From the NCBI GenBank assembly GCA_045647865.1, contig JAZRMW010000027.1:62001-126000 (forward strand): a stretch of DNA of 64,000 bases. Direction: 5' to 3'. A program made the translations under genes and the position numbers. The notes beneath the pieces were generated by a model. It was given only the letters and a program-made list of their open reading frames with translations. It did not search any database and was not told the DNA's origin. Numbering within the stretch: the first letter of the stretch is position 1; each line of letters starts with the position of its first letter. This DNA comes from Phocaeicola_A sp045647865 (GTDB lineage: Bacteria > Bacteroidota > Bacteroidia > Bacteroidales > Bacteroidaceae). Positions 8,940 through 17,409 of the stretch are shown piece by piece.

Positions 8940-11288
8940 TTATCCCTTGCAAATCTCATCCGCCGGATGGGCATGAGCCGTTTTCCACACGCGCCAGCCG
9001 ATGCAGAGGTTGACAAGCAGGGCGACGACGAGGAAGATGCCGGCGAAGAGCCACCACGAGATTTCAGTCTGTAGCACATATTGCTCCACCCACGGCTTCA
9101 TACAGGCATAGCCGATGGGGAAGGCCACGAGGGCGGCAATGACGAGGAGCAGCATGTACTCGCTGAAGAACTGCCACAGCACCTGTCCGGCCGTAGCACC
9201 GAACACCTTGCGCACGGCAATCTCCTTGCGGCGCTGCTCGCAATTGAGCATAATCATCGACCAGATGCCGAAGAGCGAGATGAGGATGCACACCATCGAT
9301 ACGGCCGCCATCAGTTGGCGCAGCGTCAGTTCCGAGAGGATAATCTTGTCGTACTCCTCTTCGCAATTCTGCAGGCGGTAGGTTACCTTGCCCGTCTCAG
9401 GATTGTCCAGCAGTCCGGTCAGTTTCTTGCGCAGGCTTGCCCATGTGCCGGGGTGGTATTTGATAAGGTAGTCGTCGGGTCCGTAGCTGCTTCCGTACAG
9501 GTCGTTGCAGAAGAGATGATTCTCCGCCTTATCGGCAGGTCCCCGGTAGTAGATGTCCTCCACCACACCCACGATGGTGTAGCCTTCCTCCTTGCTCAGC
9601 TCCAATCGGATGCCGATGGGGCTCTCCACGTCCAACTCCTTGACCACCGATTCGGTCACCACGGCACCGTCCTTATCGCCCTCCTCTATCCAGCGTCCCT
9701 CCTTCAGTCGCAGGCCGTAGAACTGCTGGAAGTCTTTGGCTCCCAGCACCATGGTGCTAGTGATGCGCTTCTCCATGGATGTGCCTCCCACGCCCAATCC
9801 GAAACCTATCATGCCGCTTCGGGGGAAGAGGGAGTACCCCTCGTGCCACTCCTTGATTTCGGGCATTTCGTTCAAGTGTTGGGCCATGGCTTGGCGGTCG
9901 TTGTCGTTGTAGAGGTGAAGCACAGCCATATGCTGCCGTTCGAAGCCCGGGTTGGTGTGGCGAAGTTTCTCCAGTTGCATCATCATCACCGCCGTGCAGA
10001 AGATGAAGCTGATGCTGATAATCATCTGCACCACCACACTCACCTTGCGGAAATTCTGATAGGTGTGCTGTGCCCCGCGCCCTTGCAGGGAGTGTTGCAC
10101 CGACCGGCGGCGGAAGTACCCGATGACCGGGGCCGACAGCAGGAAACCGGCTACCATCACGACGGCCGAGTAGATGAGTGTCTCGGCATAGATGGCCGGG
10201 CGGGCAGTGGCTATGCCCGTCAGTCCGCGGAACCAGGGGAGCAATGCCTCCATGAAGAACAGACCGCATCCCAGGGCAATGACCAGTAGCAGGGCATACT
10301 CGGTGAAGAGCATGGCCATGATGTTGCGTGTGGTGGCTCCGAACACTGTGCGCAGCACCACTTCGCGTTGGCGGATGAAGATGCGGTTGAGGAACAGCGT
10401 CAGGTAGTTCAGCAGTCCCGACAGGATGAGCAGTATGCCCGCCAAGGCAATCAGCCGGATGTGGCGGAACTGCACGAGCCCTGTAGCCGCACTCAGCGAA
10501 GCCGTTTCACCCGAGTCGCTCAGCACTTGGCGGAACTCAGTGATGGGTACAGCCCCCAGTCCGCTGTAGTCGAATCCCCCGCCTATGCCCCAATCGTGCA
10601 CCGTATCCGGCACTTTCACCACGAAGGTGTCCATCTTCTGCATGAAAGCCTCGCCGTCCACATTGGGACGCAGGCGGGCAAGGACATAGCCACGGCTGCT
10701 GTACCAGTTGTCGTCCCCCTCTTTCCCATAGAGCATCTCGAAGGGGACATTGCTGTGCCTGCCATAGCCGCGCACCACGGCGGCAATCGTCTTCTCACGG
10801 TCGCTCCACACGGTGGTGAACCGTTTCCCTATGGGACTTTCCGCGCCCCACACCTGTGTGGCAAACTCTTGGGTGACGGCGTACTGGCCCTTCTGCATCC
10901 AGAAGTTCCTGTCTCCCTCTATCACCTCGATGCCGAGTAACTTCATGAGGGTGCTGTCGCACTCCATATCCTTGATTTCGTGCTTCACGCCCTCTATCAG
11001 GATGTGTTCGTCCGACTGAAAGAGCTTCGTGCTCGTCTCCACCTCGGGCAGGATGGTGGCCAGGTGCTCACCGAGCGGTTCGCGCACGCTCAGTCCCTTC
11101 TTCTGATAGACCACATACAGCCTCTCCGCCTCGGGGTGCTGTGTGTCGAATGTCCGTTCATATCTTATCCATAGCATAGCCAAGGCAAAGCAGGCGAATC
11201 CGATGCCCAAGCTGATGATGCTGACCACCGATTGCAGGCGGTACTTCTTCATTTGCTGAAAAGCAAGTTCGATGTTGTGAGTTATCAT
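8940..11288 (-). CDS. FtsX-type ABC permease with two MacB-like periplasmic domains (2 of 4)
   Basis: A 782-residue paralogue of the next gene downstream. It has the same N-terminus (MITHNIELAFQQMKKYRLQS), a first periplasmic domain, FtsX helices with RQREVVLRTVFGATTRN, a second core domain, and a C-terminal FtsX unit with RRKEIAVRKVFGATAGQ, ending KTAHAHPADEICKG as in its paralogue. The middle of the gene is visibly GC-richer than the 6543-8876 copy. The leader just before the ATG is close to the leaders of the two neighbouring FtsX genes. It is probably co-transcribed with the HlyD and TolC genes upstream, forming a MacAB-TolC-like assembly driven by the ATPase at 20454-21128. Confidence 0.9.
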   Translation of the reverse strand: MITHNIELAFQQMKKYRLQSVVSIISLGIGFACFALAMLWIRYERTFDTQHPEAERLYVVYQKKGLSVREPLGEHLATILPEVETSTKLFQSDEHILIEGVKHEIKDMECDSTLMKLLGIEVIEGDRNFWMQKGQYAVTQEFATQVWGAESPIGKRFTTVWSDREKTIAAVVRGYGRHSNVPFEMLYGKEGDDNWYSSRGYVLARLRPNVDGEAFMQKMDTFVVKVPDTVHDWGIGGGFDYSGLGAVPITEFRQVLSDSGETASLSAATGLVQFRHIRLIALAGILLILSGLLNYLTLFLNRIFIRQREVVLRTVFGATTRNIMAMLFTEYALLLVIALGCGLFFMEALLPWFRGLTGIATARPAIYAETLIYSAVVMVAGFLLSAPVIGYFRRRSVQHSLQGRGAQHTYQNFRKVSVVVQMIISISFIFCTAVMMMQLEKLRHTNPGFERQHMAVLHLYNDNDRQAMAQHLNEMPEIKEWHEGYSLFPRSGMIGFGLGVGGTSMEKRITSTMVLGAKDFQQFYGLRLKEGRWIEEGDKDGAVVTESVVKELDVESPIGIRLELSKEEGYTIVGVVEDIYYRGPADKAENHLFCNDLYGSSYGPDDYLIKYHPGTWASLRKKLTGLLDNPETGKVTYRLQNCEEEYDKIILSELTLRQLMAAVSMVCILISLFGIWSMIMLNCEQRRKEIAVRKVFGATAGQVLWQFFSEYMLLLVIAALVAFPIGYACMKPWVEQYVLQTEISWWLFAGIFLVVALLVNLCIGWRVWKTAHAHPADEICKG

Positions 11289-11310
11289 GTTATTGTTTTA
11301 TTGTTTTGGT

Positions 11311-11349
11311 TATCTCCCTTTATCTCCATATTATCTCCCTTTATCTCCT
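11311..11349. repeat. GGAGATAA-type spacer repeat
   Basis: Four tandem-like copies of GGAGATAA on the minus strand, directly after the stop of the FtsX gene at 11357. It is the longest of the three such blocks in the window; the others are at 8901-8932 and 23851-23895. Confidence 0.6.
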
Positions 11350-11356
11350 TAATGAC

Positions 11357-13804
11357 TTATTCCCTCTTCATCGCCTCCGCCGGAGGGATGTGTGCCGCCC
11401 GGCGCACCTGCACGTAGAGGGCACCGATGGAGATGCCGCCGGTGAGCAGGGCTGCGGCCACGAAGAGCCACACGGTGATGGGGGCGCGGCTGGCAAAATC
11501 GGTTGTATAGAGGTGGATGAGCCAGAGCGCGAGTGGGATGCTGACGGCAAAGGCCGCGGCCATGATGGCCACGTAGCGGTTCATCAGCAGGCCGAAGATC
11601 TGGTGGACGGTGGCACCATGCACCTTGCGCAGGGCTATCTCACGCCGGCGGCGCTGGATGTCGAAGAGCGAGAGACCCAGCAGCCCCAGACACGAGATGA
11701 CGATGGCCACCACGCTGAAGGTGGTGTAGATGTGCACCGTGCGGCGGTCGTCGTCAAACACGGCGGCCAGCTCGTCTTCGATGAAGCTGTACTTCAGTTC
11801 ACCGTTGCCCACCTCGGCATGCAGTTTCACTAAGAAGTCTACCACATCGGCTCTGCGGCCTTCGGGGTACGAGGCATAGAAGACGAAGGGGTGGTGGCTG
11901 AAGCCGTCCATGTCGGGCGTGAAGAAGAGGAGGCGTGTGGGGCTTGTCGGGTGTCCCGTCTTGAAGTCCTTGATGATGCCCACCACGCGGTAGGGCGGGT
12001 TGGTCTTCATCTCCTCTTGCATTGAACCGTCAGAGGACCAGCTGGTCCACAGGCGGCGGGCGGGTTGCACGTAGGCTTCGGCCAGGTCGGTGATGCCCAA
12101 CAGACGGGCCATCGATTCGTTGATGATGCAGATGTAGGACTTCCATTCTGCGTATTCCTCGTCGGTGAACAGGCGGCCGGCCGCTAATTCATAACCCATG
12201 ATGGCTTGGTATCCCTTGGTGAGATCGCCCTTGAGCACTTCGATAGTCTGTCCGTTGTGGATGATGTCTGTGCCACCGCGTCCTTCCACCATCTGGTAAG
12301 GCATACCTTGTGGGGTACACCAGTGGGTGATGAGGGGCGATTCGTTCAGACGGATTGGCAGCAGGCGGGCCTTGTGGCTTATCTCTTCCTGCCACTTCTC
12401 CCACTCCTCTTCGTTGCGGATTTCATAAGGATTTTCTTCCCCGCTTAACGTGACGGTAACAATGTTTTTGGTGTTATACCCCATATCGGTTGAAAGAATG
12501 AGGTTCAGATGGCTGATGAAGTAGAGGGCAAAGACGGCCAGCGTAGAGGTGATGACGTATTGCAGGAAGAGGAAGACGTCGCGCGACACTCCCGGCCGGC
12601 TCATGGCTCCCACCGACTGCATGGAGGTGATGGGGGTCTTGTGAACATGTTTCCAGAAGGGATAGAGCGTGGTGACGAATGGCAACCCCACGAGCAGCGC
12701 CATCGAAGCCTGCCAGTCGAATGCCTTGTAGACCATTTGCGGGATGCCCAAGTAGCGCTCCATCAGCGGTTGCGATGCATCGATGAACATCCAGGCGAAG
12801 AAGAGCCCCGCGGCCACCTGCACCAGATTTTCTACAAACAGGCAGGCAAAGATGTGGCTGCGCGTAGCGCCGTAGATGCGGCGGATGTTCATCTCCTTGC
12901 CCCGTCGGAGCAGGATGGCCGTATAGACGTTCACAAAGTTGAAGATGCCGATGAAGAGCAGGATGGTCGCAGCGATGCTGAGTATACGCACATTGCTGGC
13001 ATTGCCCTTACAGGTTTGTTCATCCAGATAAATACCAAGAGTGGGATGAAAATAGAAATCCTGCATCGGGAAAAGCAGATAGCGGAGGTTGTAACTCCAC
13101 AATTTGCTGTAGAAGAACTTTCCATTGCGTTCGTTGAAGTCGTGATAGTCTGTACCAGGACGCAAGCGGAGCAATTTATATGACATAAACCCCCAATGCT
13201 TGGTGCGATGGATGTTGAACACGATGTCGAACATGAGGGTGCTTTTACACTTGGGTTTGCCCACGATACCTTTTACAGTGAAGACTTTCCCCTTCAATGC
13301 TGTGATGGTTTTGCCTAATGGGTCACCGTTAGGGAAAAGTCGTTGGGCGACCTCTTCAGTCAAGATGACGTCGTATGGAGCTTCCAATCGGTTGCTTCCT
13401 GCTATCAAAGGGAAATTGGCAATGTCGAAGAAAACACTGTCGGTGGCCATTCCATAAAGGGAAAACTCCTGTTCTTCTACTTTGATGGTTTGCTGCTGGA
13501 GGATGCAGAACTCTGCCGTTTCCTCCACTTCGGGTTCACGGCTGGGATAGATCCAATCATCTTCGTTGTTGGGATTATCATCACTGTCGAGGTAGGGACT
13601 GGAGTCACCTTCCCGCTCGGAAAGCATGATATACGTATTCTCCAAGTCCACAAAGTGGCTATCCACCGTCATTTCCTGATGGACATACCGCAGAATGGTG
13701 AGTGCACAAGTCAGCCCCAGTGCGAGGCTGGTTACATTGATGGCCGTGTGGGCCTTGAAGCGGGACATGGCCCGCAAGGATAGTAGGATGCTGTATAGGT
13801 TCAT
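11357..13804 (-). CDS. FtsX-type ABC permease (3 of 4)
   Basis: An 815-residue double FtsX permease, more divergent than the two downstream copies. It has helix 1 at about residues 18-40 (INVTSLALGLTCALTILRYV), a periplasmic domain, FtsX signature RRGKEMNIRRIYGATRSH, a second periplasmic domain, signature RRRREIALRKVHGATVHQ, and a C-terminal helix pair ending PPAEAMKRE. It follows the HlyD gene with a 144-base spacer holding an inverted repeat and a run of nine G. The C9 run on the coding strand lies about 20 bases before the ATG, where slippage could change translation. Function is inferred as one permease of a periplasm-spanning ABC efflux or stress-response machine. Confidence 0.9.
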   Translation of the reverse strand: MNLYSILLSLRAMSRFKAHTAINVTSLALGLTCALTILRYVHQEMTVDSHFVDLENTYIMLSEREGDSSPYLDSDDNPNNEDDWIYPSREPEVEETAEFCILQQQTIKVEEQEFSLYGMATDSVFFDIANFPLIAGSNRLEAPYDVILTEEVAQRLFPNGDPLGKTITALKGKVFTVKGIVGKPKCKSTLMFDIVFNIHRTKHWGFMSYKLLRLRPGTDYHDFNERNGKFFYSKLWSYNLRYLLFPMQDFYFHPTLGIYLDEQTCKGNASNVRILSIAATILLFIGIFNFVNVYTAILLRRGKEMNIRRIYGATRSHIFACLFVENLVQVAAGLFFAWMFIDASQPLMERYLGIPQMVYKAFDWQASMALLVGLPFVTTLYPFWKHVHKTPITSMQSVGAMSRPGVSRDVFLFLQYVITSTLAVFALYFISHLNLILSTDMGYNTKNIVTVTLSGEENPYEIRNEEEWEKWQEEISHKARLLPIRLNESPLITHWCTPQGMPYQMVEGRGGTDIIHNGQTIEVLKGDLTKGYQAIMGYELAAGRLFTDEEYAEWKSYICIINESMARLLGITDLAEAYVQPARRLWTSWSSDGSMQEEMKTNPPYRVVGIIKDFKTGHPTSPTRLLFFTPDMDGFSHHPFVFYASYPEGRRADVVDFLVKLHAEVGNGELKYSFIEDELAAVFDDDRRTVHIYTTFSVVAIVISCLGLLGLSLFDIQRRRREIALRKVHGATVHQIFGLLMNRYVAIMAAAFAVSIPLALWLIHLYTTDFASRAPITVWLFVAAALLTGGISIGALYVQVRRAAHIPPAEAMKRE

Positions 13805-13823
13805 GATTGTTTGGTTATTTCTT

Positions 13824-13832
13824 GGGGGGGGG
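13824..13832. repeat. G9 homopolymer in the leader of an FtsX gene
   Basis: Nine consecutive G on the plus strand (C9 in the mRNA), about 20 bases before the ATG of the minus-strand gene at 13804. Tracts of this length can slip in replication. The position fits tuning of ribosome access rather than an on/off frameshift. Confidence 0.6.
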
Positions 13833-13877
13833 AGATAGATGGGACTTCTGTAGGAATGGAGGAGTGACGCTTCGCTT

Positions 13878-13921
13878 AGGAGTGTAGACGAATGTTTTGC
13901 TATACTATTGTCTACACTCCT
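13878..13921. repeat. 12-bp inverted repeat in the HlyD / FtsX spacer
   Basis: Perfect arms AGGAGTGTAGAC (13878-13889) and GTCTACACTCCT (13910-13921) with a 20-base loop. Related GGAGTG/CACTCC words flank it on both sides (13850-13945), suggesting a degenerate small palindromic element filling the spacer. No clear terminator tail. Confidence 0.6.
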
Positions 13922-13948
13922 TTACTCCTGCCTCCTACACTCCTTAGA

Positions 13949-15202
13949 TTACTTTCCCAACACCAGCACCTCTGCCTCGCCGAATTGGTCGTAGCCGGTG
14001 GTGATGACGCGGTCGCCGGGGGCGAGTCCGCTGGTCACTTCGTACTGTTGCGGGTTTTGTCGGCCGATGGTGATGGGGGTGCGGATGGCTTTTTCGCCAT
14101 CTTCGCTCACCTTATATATCCACTGGCCGCCGGTGGCTTGGTAGAAATTGCCGCGTGGGATGACCACTGCCTCTTCGGGTTGTCCCAGTTCAATCTGTAC
14201 GCGGTAGCTTTTGCCCACGCGCACGTTGTCGGGCATCTCGTCACCAAAGACCAGGTCAACATCGAAACTGCGGTCCTTCACCTCGGGTACCACTTTTGTA
14301 ATCTTCAGCGGATAGCGCTTGCCCTGGTAGAGGATGGTGGCGGGCAGGCCGTTGGTCACACGGTCGATGTAGTATTCGCTCAGTGAGGTGTGAATCTTGT
14401 ATTGGTCGAGCACTTTGATTTCGCCAATGCGGTTGTTGCTTCCCACCTGTTGGCCGGGTGTGGCTTGGATGAAACTGAGTTGTCCGCTGATGGGGGCACG
14501 TACCACCAGATCGTTCAGTTTCGCCAGTTCGCGGGCAAATTTCTTCTGTTCGCGTTCGCGGTCGGATTGCAACAACTGTCGGCTCAGGGTACTTGTGACC
14601 GAGTCGTAGCGCAGACCCTCCATCTGCAGGGCTGCCGTCTGGGTCTTGAAGTTGTATTCCTCTTCAATCACTTCCAGTTCGGCCTTGCTCTTGATGCCCA
14701 TGGCAAACTCCTCCTTGGCCAGGTCGTAGTTCTTTTTCAAGCGGCGCTGTTCGTACTCAGCCTGCAGTATCTGCTGACGCAGGTTCAACGTCTGTTTCTC
14801 CATAGTGATTTCCTGATTGCGGTAGGAAACGAGCTGTTTTTCGTACTCATCGCGTCGGTCGTTGATGGTGCGCTCCAGTTCGGGATTCACCAGTGTCAGG
14901 ATGGTGTCACCTTGGTGGAGTATAGCTCCCTCTTCGGCCACGATACGGTCCACAAAGCCTCCCTCTTTGGTGTTCACCTGGATGGTGAGGATGGGCTGCA
15001 CCAGTCCCTCCACATCCACGTACTCCATGAAGCGGCCGGTCTCTACGTTGGCAATTTGAATACTCTCGGTGTCGATGCGCTGTTTGCGCGGCCCCATTGA
15101 AAGGGTCATTACGTAAATCATAAAGGCTACAAAGGCCACGGCGGCCATCAGATAGTACTTGTAGCGGATGTACCAGGGGCGTTTTTTCAGTTGGATGTCC
15201 AT
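13949..15202 (-). CDS. Periplasmic adaptor (HlyD/MacA type)
   Basis: A 417-residue membrane-fusion protein. It has one N-terminal anchor helix (about 16-35), a first lipoyl half (GGFVDRIVAEEGAILHQGDTIL), a long coiled-coil hairpin about residues 108-245, the second lipoyl half (VRAPISGQLSFIQATPGQQV), then beta-barrel and membrane-proximal domains (PGDRVITTGYDQFGEAEVLV). It would bridge the inner-membrane FtsX permeases to the TolC-type channel encoded just upstream. The gap to the TolC gene contains a ~139-bp palindromic element, yet orientation and order still suggest joint expression. Confidence 0.92.
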   Translation of the reverse strand: MDIQLKKRPWYIRYKYYLMAAVAFVAFMIYVMTLSMGPRKQRIDTESIQIANVETGRFMEYVDVEGLVQPILTIQVNTKEGGFVDRIVAEEGAILHQGDTILTLVNPELERTINDRRDEYEKQLVSYRNQEITMEKQTLNLRQQILQAEYEQRRLKKNYDLAKEEFAMGIKSKAELEVIEEEYNFKTQTAALQMEGLRYDSVTSTLSRQLLQSDREREQKKFARELAKLNDLVVRAPISGQLSFIQATPGQQVGSNNRIGEIKVLDQYKIHTSLSEYYIDRVTNGLPATILYQGKRYPLKITKVVPEVKDRSFDVDLVFGDEMPDNVRVGKSYRVQIELGQPEEAVVIPRGNFYQATGGQWIYKVSEDGEKAIRTPITIGRQNPQQYEVTSGLAPGDRVITTGYDQFGEAEVLVLGK

Positions 15203-15222
15203 GATGTTATTTGTTTTTTAAT

Positions 15223-15361
15223 AGACCCACCCCATACCCCTCCCTCTATGGAGGGGGTGATTAGTCTTGAGGATGAGGGTTCTTGATTATCTATAAATTA
15301 TATGATTCTTGTTCTTATGTATTTACTCCCCTCCATAGAGGGAGGGGGTGGGGGAGGGTCT
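15223..15361. repeat. MITE-like palindromic element, ~139 bp
   Basis: The spacer between the HlyD and TolC genes is bounded by inverted terminal segments of about 34 bp, beginning AGACCC and containing CCTCCCTCTATGGAGGGG on one side and its complement on the other. The central ~60 bp is AT-rich. No coding capacity. It resembles other CCCTCC/GGAGGG elements in the same cluster. It could fold into a stable mRNA hairpin that separates expression of the two genes. Confidence 0.65.
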
Positions 15362-15367
15362 GCAGTT

Positions 15368-16840
15368 TTATTTGAATTCCCACTCAATCTCCTTCCCCTT
15401 CTCAAAGTCATACCCCGTAAGGCTACGGAGGGTGTAGTAGAGGCTCCAGTAGTTGCGCAGGGCAGAGATGCGGTTGCGTCGGGCACTGTCTTTTTCGGTA
15501 GTGGCCGAGTTGAGGTCGAGGATGGTGCTTTTTCCCGTCAGGTAGAGGTGGCGGGCCACTTCGAAACGTCGTTCGGCGGTGATGTCCGTCTTGGCGAGGA
15601 TGTTCATTTGGGCCGTCTGTTGGTTGAACTGGCGTACGAGGCGATAGACATTCTCTTCGAAGTCCCGTTCACTTTGGTCGATACGCATGTTGTTCAGTTC
15701 GCGGTTCGAGCGGGCCATCTTCACCCTTCCTTTTCCGCGTCCCCAGTCGAGGATAGGCAGTGAGAGGCTGATTTGGGCGGCTTGTGAGTTGATGGGGTCG
15801 CGGTAAGCCGATTCCATATCGGGACCTGTCTGAGTGAGACCGAACTGGAGGTAGATGTTGGCTCTCAGTCCTGCGTTGGCTTTGGCATTGGCCACACTGC
15901 GGTCACTCTCCAGACGTGCACGTTTGAAATATTCAGGGTCGGGATTGTGTTCGTAGGCCATGGCCAGCGCTTCGTCGGCCGGCACAATGAAGTGGGGCAC
16001 AGAGTCGTCCATGACCACACGGATATCTACATTGTCCTGAAGGGCGAGGAAGGAACGGAGAGCCTGCATGTTGTCCTCCACGGAGAATTGGGCATTGATC
16101 CGGTTGGTCTCGGCATCCAGTTTCCGGATTTCCAGTTGCAGCATCTCGTTCTCGGTGATGGTGCCGATGTTGTATCGTCCCTGTGCGTAGCGGTAGAGCG
16201 TGTCGGCATTGGCATAGTTGAAGGCTGCAATCTCGGCATTCACTTGGGCTGAGGCCAAGTTGAAGAAGTAGCTGCACGCATTGGACGCCACCAACTCCAT
16301 GGTCTCGTTGTATTGCTTGCACGCTTCGCGGTAGGCGATGGGCTGTATGCGGCGGTCCCACTTCAACGAGTTCACTCCGAAGAGACTCTGGCTATAGCCG
16401 ATATAAATGGGATTGGTGCTGTACGAAGTCTCCTTGTCCTGTCCTTCACGGAAATAGTCCGAACGGTCAAGCGACGAAGTGATGGAGAACGTACCGCCCG
16501 TCAGTGATAGGTTCTGCTGGATGCTCAGCGACAGGTCGGTAGAGAGGCTGTTCTGCTCCAGGTACTTGTACGAACCGTCGGGTTGGGTTATCCGATTGAT
16601 GCTTCGGCTGTAGTAGGGATTCGAACTCAGCGTCACCGATGGCAGGTAATTGGCCTTGTAGTCCTTGTAGCTCAACTCGGCTGATTCGCGATTGAGCCGT
16701 GCACTGACGGCACTGGGCGACTGCTCCTGTGCCAGGTGGATGACCTCGCCGAGCGTCAGGGTCAGCACCTGTTTCTCTTGTGCGCCTGCCGTCAGGCTCA
16801 GGGCCGATAGCAGGAGGATGGTTGGTAGTTGTTGTTTCAT
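15368..16840 (-). CDS. TolC-family outer-membrane efflux channel (1 of 3)
   Basis: A 490-residue protein starting at MKQQLPTILLLSALSLTAGAQ, whose signal peptide decides the start; an in-frame ATG 25 codons upstream would bury it. Two OEP-type repeats are visible: an N-terminal LTLTLGEVIHLAQEQSPSAVSARL and a second half with periplasmic helices (VRQFNQQTAQMNILAKTDITAERRFEVARHLYLTGKSTILDLNSA). It forms the outer-membrane exit duct for the adaptor encoded next. An intrinsic terminator lies 54 bases upstream, so this gene needs its own promoter or read-through; I found no convincing promoter in that short gap. Confidence 0.92.
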   Translation of the reverse strand: MKQQLPTILLLSALSLTAGAQEKQVLTLTLGEVIHLAQEQSPSAVSARLNRESAELSYKDYKANYLPSVTLSSNPYYSRSINRITQPDGSYKYLEQNSLSTDLSLSIQQNLSLTGGTFSITSSLDRSDYFREGQDKETSYSTNPIYIGYSQSLFGVNSLKWDRRIQPIAYREACKQYNETMELVASNACSYFFNLASAQVNAEIAAFNYANADTLYRYAQGRYNIGTITENEMLQLEIRKLDAETNRINAQFSVEDNMQALRSFLALQDNVDIRVVMDDSVPHFIVPADEALAMAYEHNPDPEYFKRARLESDRSVANAKANAGLRANIYLQFGLTQTGPDMESAYRDPINSQAAQISLSLPILDWGRGKGRVKMARSNRELNNMRIDQSERDFEENVYRLVRQFNQQTAQMNILAKTDITAERRFEVARHLYLTGKSTILDLNSATTEKDSARRNRISALRNYWSLYYTLRSLTGYDFEKGKEIEWEFK

Positions 16841-16884
16841 ATATCTTCTATTTTTGTTTCTATTCTTCAAGTTCTGGTATTTGG

Positions 16885-16932
16885 GAAAAACAGACCGTCC
16901 CGTTTTCACCTGCATAGGTGAAGACGGGACGG
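16885..16932 (-). terminator. Intrinsic terminator of the small antitoxin-like gene
   Basis: A 17-bp stem (CCGTCCCGTTTTCACCT paired with AGGTGAAGACGGGACGG, one G-T wobble) closes over the loop GCAT at 16895-16932. On the minus strand it is followed by a T-rich tail, TCTGTTTTT. It lies 40 bases past the stop of the gene at 16973-17242. Confidence 0.88.
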
Positions 16933-16972
16933 AAACAAGTGTACGTTATTATATGATAGTTATTTCAGGCGA

Positions 16973-17242
16973 TTAGCTTTCAACATATTTGTCCATATCT
17001 TGCATAACCTGTTCATGTGGAATGCCTTTGTTTCCGGCAGCAAAATAGGCTTCTGCCCGATCGAGCCGTGCATGTACATTGTCCAATGAATAGGTGGAGT
17101 CCTCATTCGCTATCAGAGAACAAACTTGAAGGCTTTGGTTGATGGCCTGACGTATCTCTTCCATGTTTTCTGCGTGGCTGATGCCTTGTACCACTTGGTT
17201 TATCATTTGCAATTTGTAACTTTCCAATGTTGCAGTATTCAT
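16973..17242 (-). CDS. Small antitoxin-like protein, orphan
   Basis: An 89-residue soluble acidic protein. The C-terminal part (RAEAYFAAGNKGIPHEQVMQDMDKYVES) resembles the tail of RelB/addiction-module antitoxins (acidic helix, then a GxxxxHEQVM-type segment), while the N-terminal half is predicted helical. No toxin gene adjoins it. It has its own promoter-like sequence (17304-17274) and its own terminator (16932-16885), so it forms a single-gene unit set into the middle of the FtsX efflux cluster. The family assignment is by resemblance only; it might instead be a Bacteroidales-specific protein of unknown role. Confidence 0.7.
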   Translation of the reverse strand: MNTATLESYKLQMINQVVQGISHAENMEEIRQAINQSLQVCSLIANEDSTYSLDNVHARLDRAEAYFAAGNKGIPHEQVMQDMDKYVES

Positions 17243-17273
17243 ATGCTTCGTTTTCTAAAAGTGAATGATGAAG

Positions 17274-17304
17274 CAAAGGTACAGTCTTTCAAGGAAAAAA
17301 GCAA
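17274..17304 (-). promoter_or_regulatory. Promoter of the antitoxin-like gene
   Basis: On the minus strand, TACCTTTG (17281-17274) is an exact TAnnTTTG -7 box with TTG (17304-17302) 20 bases upstream. The leader would be about 25 bases. Good match to the Bacteroidetes consensus. Confidence 0.7.
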
Positions 17305-17372
17305 GGATTTGAACACTTATTTCCGTATTTCCCAATATTTCAAAGAACGTTTGCCCCTTCGGGCGCAGAGCT

Positions 17373-17391
17373 CCCTCCCTCACAGGGAGGG
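17373..17391. repeat. CCCTCCC/GGGAGGG hairpin after an FtsX gene
   Basis: A 7-bp perfect stem with the loop TCACA, 19 bases past the stop of the FtsX gene at 17410. It is extended by GGGTGGGTCT, like the ends of the 15223-15361 element. A second small GCCC/GGGC hairpin lies next to it (17353-17364). No T-tract on either strand. Confidence 0.5.
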
Positions 17392-17409
17392 TCAGGGTGG
17401 GTCTCCCTC

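Noticed and set aside
9081..10289. Long plus-strand frame (about 400 codons) antisense to an FtsX gene
   Set aside because: It lies wholly opposite a well-supported GC-rich permease gene; its His/Gln/Glu-rich translation has no domain, and such shadows are expected from codon bias.
12509..13183. Plus-strand frame opposite FtsX gene 3
   Set aside because: Low-complexity charged translation, no start signal; shadow of the minus-strand gene.
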